Source of the DNA: an uncultured Bacteroides sp.
GTDB taxonomy: Bacteria > Bacteroidota > Bacteroidia > Bacteroidales > Bacteroidaceae
Assembly (NCBI RefSeq): GCF_963678845.1
Contig: NZ_OY787464.1
Span: 186,001 to 250,000 of the forward strand
Direction of reading: 5' to 3'
DNA: 64,000 nt
Shown here: in pieces, positions 1-8,499 of the stretch
Layout: each line of letters starts with the position of its first letter
Numbering within the stretch: the first letter of the stretch is position 1
Program-made: the position numbers and the translations under genes
Notes under the pieces: generated by a model
The model's input: only the letters and a program-made list of their open reading frames with translations
What the model was told of the DNA's origin: nothing
Databases searched by the model: none

Positions 1-18
1 CTTAAACGCTATAATAAA

Positions 19-1425
19 ATGAAGAATTTTATGGATGAAAATTTCTTGTTGCAATCACAAACTGCACAAGAATTGTATCACGATCATGCGGCTAAAATGC
101 CTATCATTGACTATCATTGTCATTTAGTTCCTAAGATGGTTGCTGACGACCACAAATTCCGTTCATTAACTGAAATATGGTTGGGCGGAGATCATTACAA
201 ATGGCGTGCAATGCGTACTAACGGTGTTGCAGAACGTTTTTGTACTGGTGCAGATACTTCAGATTGGGAAAAGTTTGAAAAATGGGCAGAGACAGTTCCT
301 TATACAATGAGAAATCCTCTTTATCACTGGACTCACCTGGAACTTAAAACAGCTTTTGGTATCGATAAGATTCTTAATAAAGATACTGCACGAGAAATTT
401 TTGATGAATGTAATGAAAAACTAGCTTTACCTGAATATTCAGCACGTGGAATGATGACTCGTTATAACGTAGAAGCAGTTTGTACTACTGATGATCCTAT
501 TGATTCACTTGAATACCACATTGCTACAAAGAAAAGTGGATTTGCAACTAAGATGTTGCCAACATGGCGTCCAGATAAAGCCATGGCAGTTGAGGTTCCT
601 GCTGATTTCCGTGCTTACATAGAAAAATTAGCCGAAGTTAGTGGTGTAGCAATCAATACATTTGATGATGTAGTTGCAGCATTGAAAGTTCGTCATGAAT
701 TCTTCGCTAGCCTTGGTTGTAAATTGTCTGACCACGGTATTGAAGAGTTTTATGCTGAAGACTATACAGAAGCTGAAGTTAAGGCTATCTTTAATAAGGT
801 TTATGGTGGAACAGAATTGACTAAAGAAGAAATCCTTAAGTTCAAATCTGCTATGCTTGTTGTATTTGCTGAAATGGATTGGGAAACAGGATGGACTCAA
901 CAATTCCATTATGGAGCTATTCGTAATAATAACACTCGCATGTTTGAGAAATTAGGTCCTGATACCGGTTTCGATTCTATCGGTGAATTTAACACAGCCA
1001 AGGCTATGTCTAAGTTCCTGAATCGTCTTGATTATAATGGTAAACTTACTAAAACAATTCTTTATAATTTGAATCCATGTGCAAATGAAGTAATTGCAAC
1101 TATGCTTGGTAACTTCCAGGATGGAGAAATTGCCGGAAAGATTCAGTTTGGTTCAGGATGGTGGTTCCTTGATCAGAAAGATGGTATGGAAAAACAAATG
1201 AATGCTCTTTCTGTTCTTGGTTTATTGAGCCGTTTTGTTGGTATGTTAACTGATTCACGTAGCTTTATGTCATATCCTCGTCACGAATATTTCCGTCGTA
1301 CATTGTGTAACCTTGTTGGTCGCGATGTAGAAAACGGCGAAATTCCTGCATCTGAGATGAAATTTATCGGTCAGATGATTGAAGATATCAGCTACAACAA
1401 CGCTAAGAATTTCTTCCAATTCTAA
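19..1425 (+). CDS. uxaC: Uronate isomerase (glucuronate/galacturonate isomerase)
   Basis: Converts D-glucuronate to D-fructuronate and D-galacturonate to D-tagaturonate, the entry step of hexuronate catabolism in the cytoplasm. The 468-residue product has the full family length. It carries the amidohydrolase-type metal motif DYHCHL at residues 31-36 and a late conserved SFMSYPRHEYFRR stretch close to the C terminus. The start at 19 is used because it lies just before the conserved MDENFLL segment; a second Met at residue 5 is possible. Only 18 bases of upstream sequence are in the window, so its promoter and upstream partners are not visible. A hairpin just after the stop separates it from the convergent oxidoreductase. 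Family assignment is secure. Confidence 0.96.
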   Translation: MKNFMDENFLLQSQTAQELYHDHAAKMPIIDYHCHLVPKMVADDHKFRSLTEIWLGGDHYKWRAMRTNGVAERFCTGADTSDWEKFEKWAETVPYTMRNPLYHWTHLELKTAFGIDKILNKDTAREIFDECNEKLALPEYSARGMMTRYNVEAVCTTDDPIDSLEYHIATKKSGFATKMLPTWRPDKAMAVEVPADFRAYIEKLAEVSGVAINTFDDVVAALKVRHEFFASLGCKLSDHGIEEFYAEDYTEAEVKAIFNKVYGGTELTKEEILKFKSAMLVVFAEMDWETGWTQQFHYGAIRNNNTRMFEKLGPDTGFDSIGEFNTAKAMSKFLNRLDYNGKLTKTILYNLNPCANEVIATMLGNFQDGEIAGKIQFGSGWWFLDQKDGMEKQMNALSVLGLLSRFVGMLTDSRSFMSYPRHEYFRRTLCNLVGRDVENGEIPASEMKFIGQMIEDISYNNAKNFFQF

Positions 1426-1465
1426 GAAATAAGCTATAAAAACTGTCCTTATGGACAATGAAAGT

Positions 1466-1500
1466 AAAAAGGGATGCTCTATTGAGTATCCCTTTCTTTA
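1466..1500. terminator. Bidirectional hairpin between convergent genes
   Basis: A stem GGGATGCTC / GAGTATCCC (one G-T pair) with a 4-5 base loop, preceded by an A-run and followed by a T-rich tract. It lies between uxaC (+) and the convergent oxidoreductase (-) and overlaps the last codons of the latter. It can serve as a terminator in both directions. Confidence 0.65.
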
Positions 1501-2501
1501 TATATTCTTTCTATAATATCGACCACTTTTAATCCATCCATTGCGTTTGTGGTAATTAAAGCATTGCCATTGAGCTTATCAATCACGTTTTGAATTACGT
1601 AGTGATGATTCTGCGCCGATCCTTTATACACCCCATAATCATTAGGCGGATTAGAAGGAGTTAGTTTCGGCATCGAATAATCTTTTATGTAACAGTAATC
1701 AACCTCGTTCATATATTGTCCGGCTACTTTAATAGAACCGTTTTCTGCAATAATAGTCAGGCTGCTTTCCAGATTCTTATCCCACACAGCAGTAGAGTAA
1801 TTCAGACTCCCCGACCCTCCTTTTACAAAATCAAAAAGAACACTTCCGCTGTCTTCAAAAGCTGTGAGCAACTGATGATTGAAGTCTTGGAAAGAAGCTT
1901 TAATATTGGTAATGTCACCAAATAACCAATACATAATATCCACAAAATGAGAGAACTGAGTAAATAAAGTTCCACCATCCATTTCGGTAGTGCCGTGCCA
2001 GTTTCCTTGTTTGTAATACCGTTCATCACGATTCCAAAAGCAATTAAGCTGAACAGAATAAAGTTTTCCTAATATTCCACTTTCAACAACCTCTTTTAGC
2101 CAGACTGAAGGTGGAGAATAGCGGTTTTGCATTACGCAAAATACATCACGCCCTACCTCTTTGCTTTTTGATAAAATTTCTTCTGCATCCTGTTTTGAAA
2201 GAGCCATCGGTTTTTCAATAACAACATGTTTGCCCCAATCAAGTGCTTTAAGGGCTAGTTCTGCATGAAGTCCATTGGGAACGCAGATGTTTACTACATC
2301 AATATCTTTCTCATTTGCAAGTAGTTCGCTCAGGGAATTATAAAAATTCTCAGAAAGAGCTGGGTATTTCAGCTCTTTCTGAGAAAGAATATCGCATACT
2401 GCTATTAATTCCGCTTGTTCATTTCGTCGGATCATCTCGGCATGTCTTTTACCGATATGCCCCATCCCGATAACTGCGAAGCGGACTTTCTTCATTTTCA
2501 A
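1479..2501 (-). CDS. Gfo/Idh/MocA family NAD(P)-dependent oxidoreductase
   Basis: A 340-residue sugar or cyclitol dehydrogenase. The N-terminal Rossmann fold shows AVIGMGHIGKRHAEM at residues 9-23, and the catalytic-lysine motif HVVIEKPMAL lies near residue 95, as in the family. The C-terminal half has the DGGTLFTQFSHFVD segment that forms the substrate side. It resembles WbpB/WlbA-type UDP-N-acetylglucosaminuronate dehydrogenases in general layout, but the substrate cannot be told from sequence. The start codon abuts the stop codon of proS, so the two genes are probably co-transcribed; MKKVRF two codons later is an alternative start. Its link with the neighbouring uronate isomerase is positional only. 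Confidence 0.85.
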   Translation of the reverse strand: MKMKKVRFAVIGMGHIGKRHAEMIRRNEQAELIAVCDILSQKELKYPALSENFYNSLSELLANEKDIDVVNICVPNGLHAELALKALDWGKHVVIEKPMALSKQDAEEILSKSKEVGRDVFCVMQNRYSPPSVWLKEVVESGILGKLYSVQLNCFWNRDERYYKQGNWHGTTEMDGGTLFTQFSHFVDIMYWLFGDITNIKASFQDFNHQLLTAFEDSGSVLFDFVKGGSGSLNYSTAVWDKNLESSLTIIAENGSIKVAGQYMNEVDYCYIKDYSMPKLTPSNPPNDYGVYKGSAQNHHYVIQNVIDKLNGNALITTNAMDGLKVVDIIERIYKERDTQ

Positions 2502-3983
2502 TTAATAAGAACGAGCAAATACTACTCTGCAAGCTGATGGCTTACCTGTAACCATGCATTTTCCTGGAGTTTTATCGCCATCTAATGGAATACAGCGGAT
2601 AGTTGCCTTTGTTTCTTCCTTGATAAGTTCTTCTGTTTCAGTAGTTCCGTCCCAGTGAGCAAGGATAAATCCGCCTTCTTCAATTTTTTCTTTGAACTCT
2701 TCGTAAGAATCAACAGTAATTGTATGTGCTTCACGATAATCGAATGCTTTCTTGAAAATATTTGCCTGGATATCATCAAGCAGATCTTTCACGTAAGTTT
2801 CAATGTTATCGCATGTAACAGTCTCTTTTTCAAGACTATCACGACGCATAATCTCTACTGTATTGTTTTCTAAGTCGCGTGCACCCATAACCAAACGAAC
2901 AGGAACACCTCTTAATTCATAATCAGCAAATTTGAATCCCGGACGTTTGTTGTCTGAATTATCATATTTGAATGAAATACCTAATGCTTTTAGTTTAGCA
3001 GTAATTCCTGCAACTTTTTCATTGATGGCATTCAATTGCTCATCATTCTTGTAAATTGGAACAATAACTACCTGGAATGGAGCCAATTTAGGAGGAAGTA
3101 CCAAGCCATTGTCATCGGAGTGAGTCATGATAAGAGCACCCATTAAACGAGTGGAAACTCCCCATGATGTAGCCCATACATATTCCATTTCATTGTTCTT
3201 GTTCACAAACTGAACATCGAATGCTTTAGCAAAGTTCTGACCAAGGAAGTGAGAAGTACCTGATTGTAAGGCCTTTCCATCCTGCATCATTGCTTCAATA
3301 GTATATGTATCCAAAGCACCGGCAAAACGTTCGTTGGCTGACTTAACACCCTTTAATACAGGAACAGCCATGAAATTTTCAGCAAAATCAGCATATAGAT
3401 TCAGCATCTTCTTAGCTTCTTCTTCTGCTTCTTCGCGAGTTGCGTGAGCTGTGTGGCCTTCCTGCCACAAGAATTCAGCAGTACGAAGAAACAAACGAGT
3501 ACGCATTTCCCAACGGAATACGTTAGCCCACTGGTTACACAGGATAGGAAGATCACGGTAAGACTGAATCCAGTTTTTATAAGTATTCCAGATAATAGTT
3601 TCTGAAGTAGGACGAATAATCAATTCTTCTTCAAGTTTTGCAGCAGGATCAACAACCACACCCGAACCATCTTCCGCATTTTTAAGTCGGTAGTGAGTTA
3701 CTACAGCACATTCCTTAGCAAAACCTTCTACGTGTTCTGCTTCGCGGCTTAAGAATGATTTAGGAATAAGCAAAGGGAAATAAGCATTAACGTGTCCTGT
3801 TTCCTTAAACATGTCATCCAGCTGACGTTGAATCTTTTCCCAGATAGCGTATCCATATGGCTTAATAACCATACATCCACGTACTGCAGATGCTTCTGCC
3901 AAATCAGCTTTTACTACCAATTCATTGTACCATTGCGAATAATTCTCGCTACGTTTGGTAAGTCCTTTTAGTTCCTTTGCCAT
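2502..3983 (-). CDS. proS: Prolyl-tRNA synthetase (archaeal/eukaryal type)
   Basis: Charges tRNA-Pro with proline. At 493 residues it lacks the large editing insertion of the classical bacterial enzyme and is the ProS type 3 form, common in Bacteroidota. Class II motifs are visible: LIIRPTSETIIW, the motif 2 region QWANVFRWEMRTRLFLRTAEF and GVSTRLMGALIMTHSDDNGL near residue 280. The protein ends ...VFARSY; a C-terminal tyrosine is characteristic of this ProRS class. A -7-like element (TACTTTTG on the minus strand) lies at 4026-4033, about 45 bases upstream. Downstream, the oxidoreductase gene starts without a gap. Confidence 0.96.
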   Translation of the reverse strand: MAKELKGLTKRSENYSQWYNELVVKADLAEASAVRGCMVIKPYGYAIWEKIQRQLDDMFKETGHVNAYFPLLIPKSFLSREAEHVEGFAKECAVVTHYRLKNAEDGSGVVVDPAAKLEEELIIRPTSETIIWNTYKNWIQSYRDLPILCNQWANVFRWEMRTRLFLRTAEFLWQEGHTAHATREEAEEEAKKMLNLYADFAENFMAVPVLKGVKSANERFAGALDTYTIEAMMQDGKALQSGTSHFLGQNFAKAFDVQFVNKNNEMEYVWATSWGVSTRLMGALIMTHSDDNGLVLPPKLAPFQVVIVPIYKNDEQLNAINEKVAGITAKLKALGISFKYDNSDNKRPGFKFADYELRGVPVRLVMGARDLENNTVEIMRRDSLEKETVTCDNIETYVKDLLDDIQANIFKKAFDYREAHTITVDSYEEFKEKIEEGGFILAHWDGTTETEELIKEETKATIRCIPLDGDKTPGKCMVTGKPSACRVVFARSY

Positions 3984-4025
3984 TATAATCTATTTTTTTT
4001 AATTTTATTTTCTGCTTTTGAAACG

Positions 4026-4033
4026 CAAAAGTA
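4026..4033 (-). promoter_or_regulatory. Candidate -7 element for proS
   Basis: TACTTTTG on the minus strand fits the Bacteroides TAnnTTTG consensus and lies about 43 bases upstream of the proS start. I see no good TTTG at the -33 distance, so only half of the promoter is supported. Confidence 0.5.
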
Positions 4034-4160
4034 ATCATTTTAGATGAAGAAGTTAAATTTTCATCTAATTAATTGCTGTGATTAAGCATTACATCCGGTG
4101 AGGAAAAAATAATTAGCCGCGGGATGTTACTTGAACTCCCGTTATGTTTTTATATTCTCC

Positions 4161-4232
4161 TGTACAAAACAATTAATTCTTTTGTACAGAAGATTGCATT
4201 CTTTTGTACAAAAGAAAACATTCTTCTGTACA
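4161..4232. repeat. Phased TGTACA array A (4 units, 22-bp period)
   Basis: Four TGTACA palindromes start at 4161, 4183, 4205 and 4227, exactly 22 bases apart. The 16-base linkers are AT-rich and mostly start RAARA and end TTCTTY. The third unit sits in an 18-bp perfect palindrome (4199-4216, TTCTTTTGTACAAAAGAA). The array occupies the gene-free stretch upstream of proS and left of the insertion sequence. Three further arrays with the same count and spacing occur in this window at 20930, 39845 and 45325. Function unknown; short ORFs through it are repeat artefacts. Confidence 0.9.
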
Positions 4233-4304
4233 AGGATATAATAAAGTCCCGCCGGCTTTTTAAAATATTCGGTTGTTCTTTGCAAATAGCTCGCCAGGTT
4301 TTTA

Positions 4305-4340
4305 TTATTCCAGGAATGGAGTTGATTTTTCCTGGAATAA
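4305..4340. terminator. 12-bp perfect hairpin at the IS insertion point
   Basis: TTATTCCAGGAA (4305-4316) and TTCCTGGAATAA (4329-4340) form a perfect 12-bp stem around a 12-base loop. It could be the original terminator of the yciI-side transcript. The insertion sequence begins three bases to the right, and its duplicated target GAATAAGT includes the end of the right arm. Whether the hairpin ends transcripts or simply attracted the transposon cannot be decided here. Confidence 0.5.
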
Positions 4341-4342
4341 GT

Positions 4343-4365
4343 GGTTCTTCATCACTTTAGTTGAA
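4343..4365 (+). repeat. IS terminal inverted repeat (transposase 3' end)
   Basis: Perfect reverse complement of 6207-6229 over 23 bases. The transposase stop codon (4352-4354) is inside it. Confidence 0.95.
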
Positions 4366-6064
4366 AGCTTTTGTTTATGAAGATCATTTTCCTTTTTAGC
4401 AGTTCCAAGCTTGCCCTTCCGTACATTATTCTTTTTATAGCTTTAAGTTTATTCACGAACCCCTCAACAATTCCATTTGATACGGGGTAAATGATAGCAT
4501 TCCTAACAGCTTTAATATCTAATTTTATACCTATGATAAATGTTCTCAATTTAGAGAGAGTTGTATTTCTATGTTCTTCAATCCATTGATCCAATAGTTC
4601 AGCTTTGTTGCCCATAATTACTTTATAGAACGATTCCGCTGCTTTATATAAAGATTCAAACCATTTAAGTCCCATTAATATGCCCATTAAATCTTTATCT
4701 TTTTCATTCAGTTTGTATTCTCGTATACTTTTGAAAACAACTGCAGATATATTTTTTACAGGAATTAATGGTTCCCGATTGTCAACCGGTTTTTCCTTTC
4801 TGATACATCCGGCTTTCTTAACTCTTTTTCGACTGAGATACTTGTAATGGTAATAGAATGGAGTAATGCTTCCTTCAAAGCCTTTATTTAGTATATCCTC
4901 ATAAATGTCTTTCAATGTTTCCCCTTTGGCATATTCATTCTCCACATACTGATCATATTTGTAATATTCATTTCTCGCATTGCTTCTTCTTTTAGGGAGT
5001 GTCTTATACTGCATGTATTTACGAACCGTTTGTCTGGCAATGTGCAATTTTCTTGCAATTGCATTGATCTTAAACCCCTTAAACTGCAGCTCTTTTACTT
5101 CATTAAACATATTAATTCTGGGATCGTTTTTTTGCTCAAGTTCGACGGACGTTTCAGAGAATACCTCTGATTCCTCCAATGTGGTTTCACTCATAGTAAC
5201 CTCTTCCGGGCGAATTGCATTTCTATAATCCGAATAATTATCGATTATTACTTTGGTTACACAATCAGACATATTCTTTACTAAATGAAATCTGTCGGCA
5301 ACTTCCGCTATTCCTCTTCCAGTATTAGCTATAGCCGAAGAATAATTAGTGGATCGGTCACGGCTGACCAAATTTACATCGGTATGTTTTCTTATCCAAC
5401 ATTCAAAGCTCTCTGTTTCTCTGTCAGCAAGCAAATCAATTACGTCTCCCGTCTTCAAATCAACAAGGATGCTCCCATAAGTTACCCCCTTGCGAAAAGC
5501 CCAATCATCTACGCCAACAGCTGTTACTACTCCACAATCAGGTAGAATCATCCGATAGATTGTTCTTAGAACAGTGCTTGGGCTCACCGGTATCTGCATC
5601 GATTTCAATAACAATCTGGTATTTATGGCGGACATTTTTACGCCAAGATTACCAATAATAGTTTCACAACGTTTAGTGCGTCTTCTATATCTGCATATTT
5701 CATCCCCGGGTTGTTCCGCGAAAGTTTTCTTCGAACAAATTGTATTCTTGCAGAAAAACTTACGAGCCTGAAAAAGTATATTGACTTTGCGGTTTAGAAC
5801 AGGTAAATCTCTCAGAGTTCGGATATAAACACTATGTACCTTATAACTTATCGCTCCACAATATGGACAAATGCCATACATTTCTGAGGATTTCAAATAC
5901 ATATAAATCACTGCGTCTATAACCCTTAATGATTCGACATGAAGCATTGAAGATTTGAAAATTTCGTTGAAAGGTTGTATTGTATTGGAAAAAGTTTCTG
6001 TTGTTCTGAAACTTTGCTTTAGAGTTTTATTGTTATATTTGTTCTTGTTAGGATATTTAGGCAT
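4352..6064 (-). CDS. ISL3-family transposase
   Basis: A 570-residue DDE-type transposase that moves the surrounding element. The N-terminal zinc ribbon is visible as CPYCG...FFCKNTIC at about residues 71-117. It is followed by a helix-turn-helix region and the catalytic core: VGVDDWAFRKG at about residue 182, LVSRDRSTNYSSAI at about 225 and NGIVEGFVNKLKAIKR near the C terminus, which supplies the Glu. A second helix-turn-helix-like stretch (FKINAIARKLHIARQTVRKYM) lies within the insertion domain. Length and order match complete ISL3 transposases with no frameshift. The start ATG is about 145 bases inside the right-hand inverted repeat. Confidence 0.95.
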   Translation of the reverse strand: MPKYPNKNKYNNKTLKQSFRTTETFSNTIQPFNEIFKSSMLHVESLRVIDAVIYMYLKSSEMYGICPYCGAISYKVHSVYIRTLRDLPVLNRKVNILFQARKFFCKNTICSKKTFAEQPGDEICRYRRRTKRCETIIGNLGVKMSAINTRLLLKSMQIPVSPSTVLRTIYRMILPDCGVVTAVGVDDWAFRKGVTYGSILVDLKTGDVIDLLADRETESFECWIRKHTDVNLVSRDRSTNYSSAIANTGRGIAEVADRFHLVKNMSDCVTKVIIDNYSDYRNAIRPEEVTMSETTLEESEVFSETSVELEQKNDPRINMFNEVKELQFKGFKINAIARKLHIARQTVRKYMQYKTLPKRRSNARNEYYKYDQYVENEYAKGETLKDIYEDILNKGFEGSITPFYYHYKYLSRKRVKKAGCIRKEKPVDNREPLIPVKNISAVVFKSIREYKLNEKDKDLMGILMGLKWFESLYKAAESFYKVIMGNKAELLDQWIEEHRNTTLSKLRTFIIGIKLDIKAVRNAIIYPVSNGIVEGFVNKLKAIKRIMYGRASLELLKRKMIFINKSFQLK

Positions 6065-6206
6065 TGCTTTGTTCTTTTTGTTTGGCGATATAAAGATACA
6101 ATATAAGCCTAATATCCTAACTATTAAATATATATATAATGATATATGTATACAAAATAAGCGCTATGCATATATCAAAAATCAAAAAGAACATAAATAT
6201 ATAACC

Positions 6207-6229
6207 TTCAACTAAAGTGATGAAGAACC
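6207..6229 (-). repeat. IS terminal inverted repeat (transposase 5' end)
   Basis: Perfect partner of 4343-4365, followed directly by the second copy of the GAATAAGT target duplication at 6230-6237. Confidence 0.95.
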
Positions 6230-6312
6230 GAATAAGTTTACAGTTTTAGCAAGTATTACTAAGACCTGTTTGCACTATTTTTTTTAATCCAGAAATACAA
6301 CTTACACTATAA

Positions 6313-6597
6313 TCAAAGAAATTTCTCGAAACCTTCGGCTGATTTTGACGGTTCAAATTCCAGAATTTCATATTTTGCCACTTCATAAGCATAGAAGGGA
6401 TCTTCTTTTATCAGATTCTCAACTTCTTTCTTTCCCATTGCTCTGCATAAAATGACTCCTCCTATTCTGGGATTTCTTCTGCCTGAAGCCACGAAATTTC
6501 CGGTTTTATAGTTCTTTTCAAGATAAACTTTGTGTGCTTCAAGGTGTTTGTCTACTTCCTCGAGAGGTTTCTGGTAAGTTAATAGTAAAATATACAT
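6313..6597 (-). CDS. YciI-like protein
   Basis: A small 94-residue cytoplasmic protein of the YciI/dimeric alpha-beta barrel family. It starts MYILLLTYQKPLEEVDKHLEAH, with the conserved early His, and has the typical GGVILCRAMGKKEVENLIKEDPF segment, where the Asp-Pro-Phe is characteristic (...DPFYAYEVAKYEILEF). The molecular function of most YciI proteins is unknown; a few are hydrolases. It stands between the tRNA cluster, transcribed in the same direction upstream, and the insertion sequence downstream. Confidence 0.85.
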   Translation of the reverse strand: MYILLLTYQKPLEEVDKHLEAHKVYLEKNYKTGNFVASGRRNPRIGGVILCRAMGKKEVENLIKEDPFYAYEVAKYEILEFEPSKSAEGFEKFL

Positions 6598-6630
6598 GTG
6601 AGCCTCCTTTTTTAAAGGTTTGTGTTAAAA

Positions 6631-6663
6631 AGAAAAGCCCGGCGGTTGAATACCGACAGGCTT
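6631..6663 (-). terminator. Terminator of the Gly/Leu tRNA cluster
   Basis: An imperfect GC-rich hairpin (AAGCCCGGCGGT / ACCGACAGGCTT) lies just downstream of the last tRNA on the minus strand and is followed there by a T-rich run. It would end the tRNA transcript before yciI. Confidence 0.65.
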
Positions 6664-6674
6664 GTAATTTGATG

Positions 6675-6747
6675 AGCGAAAAACGGGGCTCGAACCCGCG
6701 ACCCCAACCTTGGGAAGGTTGTGCTCTACCAACTGAGCTACTTTCGC
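6675..6747 (-). tRNA. tRNA-Gly (anticodon CCC)
   Basis: A 73-nt cloverleaf on the minus strand: acceptor GCGAAAG / TTTTCGC, anticodon stem CAACC / GGTTG with loop TTCCCAA, and T-arm GCGGGTTCGAGCCCCGT. It differs from the two tRNA-Gly(GCC) copies nearby mainly in the anticodon arm. No CCA is encoded. It is the most 3' member of the five-gene tRNA cluster. Confidence 0.95.
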
Positions 6748-6814
6748 GAATATAAGTTTATTTCAAACAACAAAGACCTTAACCAGAAAGTAAAGGCCTG
6801 CAATATTATTTTGG

Positions 6815-6887
6815 AGCGAAAGACGGGACTCGAACCCGCGACCCTAACCTTGGCAAGGTTATGCTCTACCAACTGAGCTACTTTCGC
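6815..6887 (-). tRNA. tRNA-Gly (anticodon GCC)
   Basis: A 73-nt cloverleaf with acceptor GCGAAAG / TCTTTCGC and anticodon loop TTGCCAA. It is identical in its body to the copy at 7149-7221, which points to duplication within the cluster. Confidence 0.95.
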
Positions 6888-6910
6888 ATTTCAATAAATT
6901 TTTCTTTATG

Positions 6911-6994
6911 TGAAGAGAAGGAGACTCGAACTCCCACGACATAACTGTCACTACCCCCTCAAAGTAGCGCGTCTACCAATTCCGCCACCTCTCC
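6911..6994 (-). tRNA. tRNA-Leu (anticodon GAG)
   Basis: An 84-nt class II tRNA with a long variable arm. Acceptor GGAGAGG pairs with TCTCTTC, the D-arm contains GGCGGAATTGGTAGACGCG as in tRNA-Leu, the anticodon loop is TTGAGGG and the T-arm GGGAGTTCGAGTCTCCT. Reads CUC codons. Confidence 0.95.
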
Positions 6995-7022
6995 AACATA
7001 ATAAGCTTGTGCGCTCTTGCAG

Positions 7023-7105
7023 TGCCCAGAACAAGACTCGAACTTGCACGTCATTGCTAACACTAGTACCTGAAACTAGCGCGTCTACCATTCCGCCACC
7101 TGGGC
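7023..7105 (-). tRNA. tRNA-Leu (anticodon CAG)
   Basis: An 83-nt class II tRNA with acceptor GCCCAGG / TCTGGGC, the Leu-type D-arm, an anticodon stem CTAGT / ACTAG enclosing CAG and a long variable arm. Reads CUG codons. Confidence 0.95.
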
Positions 7106-7148
7106 ATTTAACCGACTCTACAGTCGTCAGAGACGCATCAAACTTTAG

Positions 7149-7221
7149 AGCGAAAGACGGGACTCGAACCCGCGACCCTAACCTTGGCAAGGTTATGCTC
7201 TACCAACTGAGCTACTTTCGC
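7149..7221 (-). tRNA. tRNA-Gly (anticodon GCC), second copy
   Basis: Same 73-nt sequence as 6815-6887. It is the first gene of the cluster, and the promoter at 7233-7263 reads directly into it. Confidence 0.95.
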
Positions 7222-7232
7222 GATTGCGGTTG

Positions 7233-7263
7233 CAAAAGTAGCTCTTTTTTCTAAAATACCAAA
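7233..7263 (-). promoter_or_regulatory. Promoter of the Gly/Leu tRNA cluster
   Basis: On the minus strand TTTG (7260-7263) is followed after 19 bases by TACTTTTG (7233-7240), matching the Bacteroides -33/-7 pair with correct spacing. It ends 11 bases before the first tRNA. Confidence 0.85.
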
Positions 7264-7312
7264 TGTTTCGCTTACTTTTTTTATCGAAAATCCTGGCGGT
7301 CAATTAGGCTTC

Positions 7313-8455
7313 TTAGCACATGCGGTCGCGATAATCTTCGTAACAGAAAGTCTTATAAATATTTAGCTCATCTTTGCTTGTCCAAATTGCAATGCTTGGA
7401 TGTTGAATTCCATTGAACATATTTGTTTTCACCATGGTGTAATGAATCATATCTTCGAAAACAATTCTTTCGCCAATCTGCAATTCATGGTCAAAACTCC
7501 AGTCTCCCATATAGTCACCGCTCAAGCAACTATTACCTCCTAATCGATAAATGTGTTTTCCTGGAACTGCTTCAGAAATAGCTCCTCTCACAGCTGGCTG
7601 ATAAGGCATTTCAAGACAGTCGGGCATGTGACAGGTAAAGCTTACATCGAGAATAGCTGTCTTAATGCCTTTACTTTCAACAATATCTACGACTGAAGAA
7701 ACTAAAACTCCGGTTTGCCAGGTAAATGCTGAACCCGGTTCCAGAATTATGTGTAGGTGAGGATATCGTGATTTAAGCGCTTTCAGTAGCTGAATAAGGT
7801 GTTCTTTGTCATAGTCTTTGCGGGTCATTAAATGTCCGCCGCCCAGATTTAACCATTTAATCTGTGAAAACCATTTGCTGAATCGTTTTTCAATATGTAT
7901 CAATGTGTTTTCCAGATTAAAAGAACTTGATTCACAAAGTGTATGGCAATGAAATCCTTCTATACCTTCGGGTAATATTTCCGGAAGCAAATCAGACGTT
8001 ATGCCAAATCGTGTACCTGGAGCGCAAGGATTATATAGTTCAGTCTCTACTTCAGAGTATTCCGGGTTAATACGAATGCCACAGGATATTTCTTCTCCTT
8101 CTTTTTTTACTTGTGGATAAAAGCGTTCAAACTGACTGAATGAGTTGAAAGTGATATGGCTACTGCATTTCATAATCTGAGGAAAATCCTCTTCAGTATA
8201 TGCTGGCGAGTATGTATGCGCTTTGCTTCCCATTTCTTCAAAAGCCAATCTGGCTTCATACAAGGAACTTGCTGTAGAACAATTAATATATTCCCTGAAT
8301 ATTGGGAAGGATTTCCACATGGCGAAGGATTTGAATGCCAGAATAATCTCTACTCCTGCTCTTTCACCCACACTTTTAATTGTGCTCAGGTTCTTCCTAA
8401 GCAGATCTTCCTCCATTACATAACAAGGAGACGGCACTTTATTAAAGTCTATCAT
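7313..8455 (-). CDS. nspC: Carboxynorspermidine/carboxyspermidine decarboxylase
   Basis: PLP-dependent alanine-racemase-fold decarboxylase that removes CO2 from carboxyspermidine (or carboxynorspermidine), the last step of the alternative spermidine route. It has 380 residues. The PLP lysine is in ILAFKSFAMWKSF at about residue 40, the phosphate-binding LNLGGGHLM at about 200, and C-terminal substrate and dimer motifs include EPGSAFTWQTG and GNSCLSGDY. The pathway partners agmatine deiminase and N-carbamoylputrescine amidase are at 40.5-42.6 kb; carboxyspermidine dehydrogenase is not in the window. The neighbouring helicase gene is 44 bases upstream on the same strand and may be co-transcribed. 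Confidence 0.94.
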   Translation of the reverse strand: MIDFNKVPSPCYVMEEDLLRKNLSTIKSVGERAGVEIILAFKSFAMWKSFPIFREYINCSTASSLYEARLAFEEMGSKAHTYSPAYTEEDFPQIMKCSSHITFNSFSQFERFYPQVKKEGEEISCGIRINPEYSEVETELYNPCAPGTRFGITSDLLPEILPEGIEGFHCHTLCESSSFNLENTLIHIEKRFSKWFSQIKWLNLGGGHLMTRKDYDKEHLIQLLKALKSRYPHLHIILEPGSAFTWQTGVLVSSVVDIVESKGIKTAILDVSFTCHMPDCLEMPYQPAVRGAISEAVPGKHIYRLGGNSCLSGDYMGDWSFDHELQIGERIVFEDMIHYTMVKTNMFNGIQHPSIAIWTSKDELNIYKTFCYEDYRDRMC

Positions 8456-8499
8456 TTAAATATATATCTTATTATTATTTTAATATAAAGCTCTCTGTT

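Larger units (their letters stand above)
4343..6229 (-). mobile_element. Complete ISL3-family insertion sequence (1887 bp)
   Basis: The element is bounded by perfect 23-bp inverted repeats (4343-4365 and 6207-6229; outer end GGTTCTTCATCACTTTAG) and carries one transposase gene filling nearly all of it. The flanks show a perfect 8-bp direct repeat GAATAAGT at 4335-4342 and 6230-6237, the size known for ISL3 elements. Perfect ends and duplication mean the insertion is young and probably still capable of moving. The transposase stop codon lies inside the left-hand inverted repeat. The empty site would place array A and the hairpin directly next to the 3' side of yciI. Confidence 0.95.

Noticed and set aside
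3984..4160. T-box or other riboswitch upstream of proS
   Set aside because: No T-box sequence or antiterminator pairing is visible, and T-boxes are not expected in Bacteroidota.
4124..4360. 78-residue frame across array A
   Set aside because: Its sequence is dictated by the TGTACA repeats (YKTINSFVQK-like) and it runs into the IS end; a similar peptide appears across array D, as expected from a repeat, not from a gene.
6910..7254. 114-residue frame opposite the tRNA cluster, and a 79-residue frame on the other strand
   Set aside because: Both are translations through tRNA genes.
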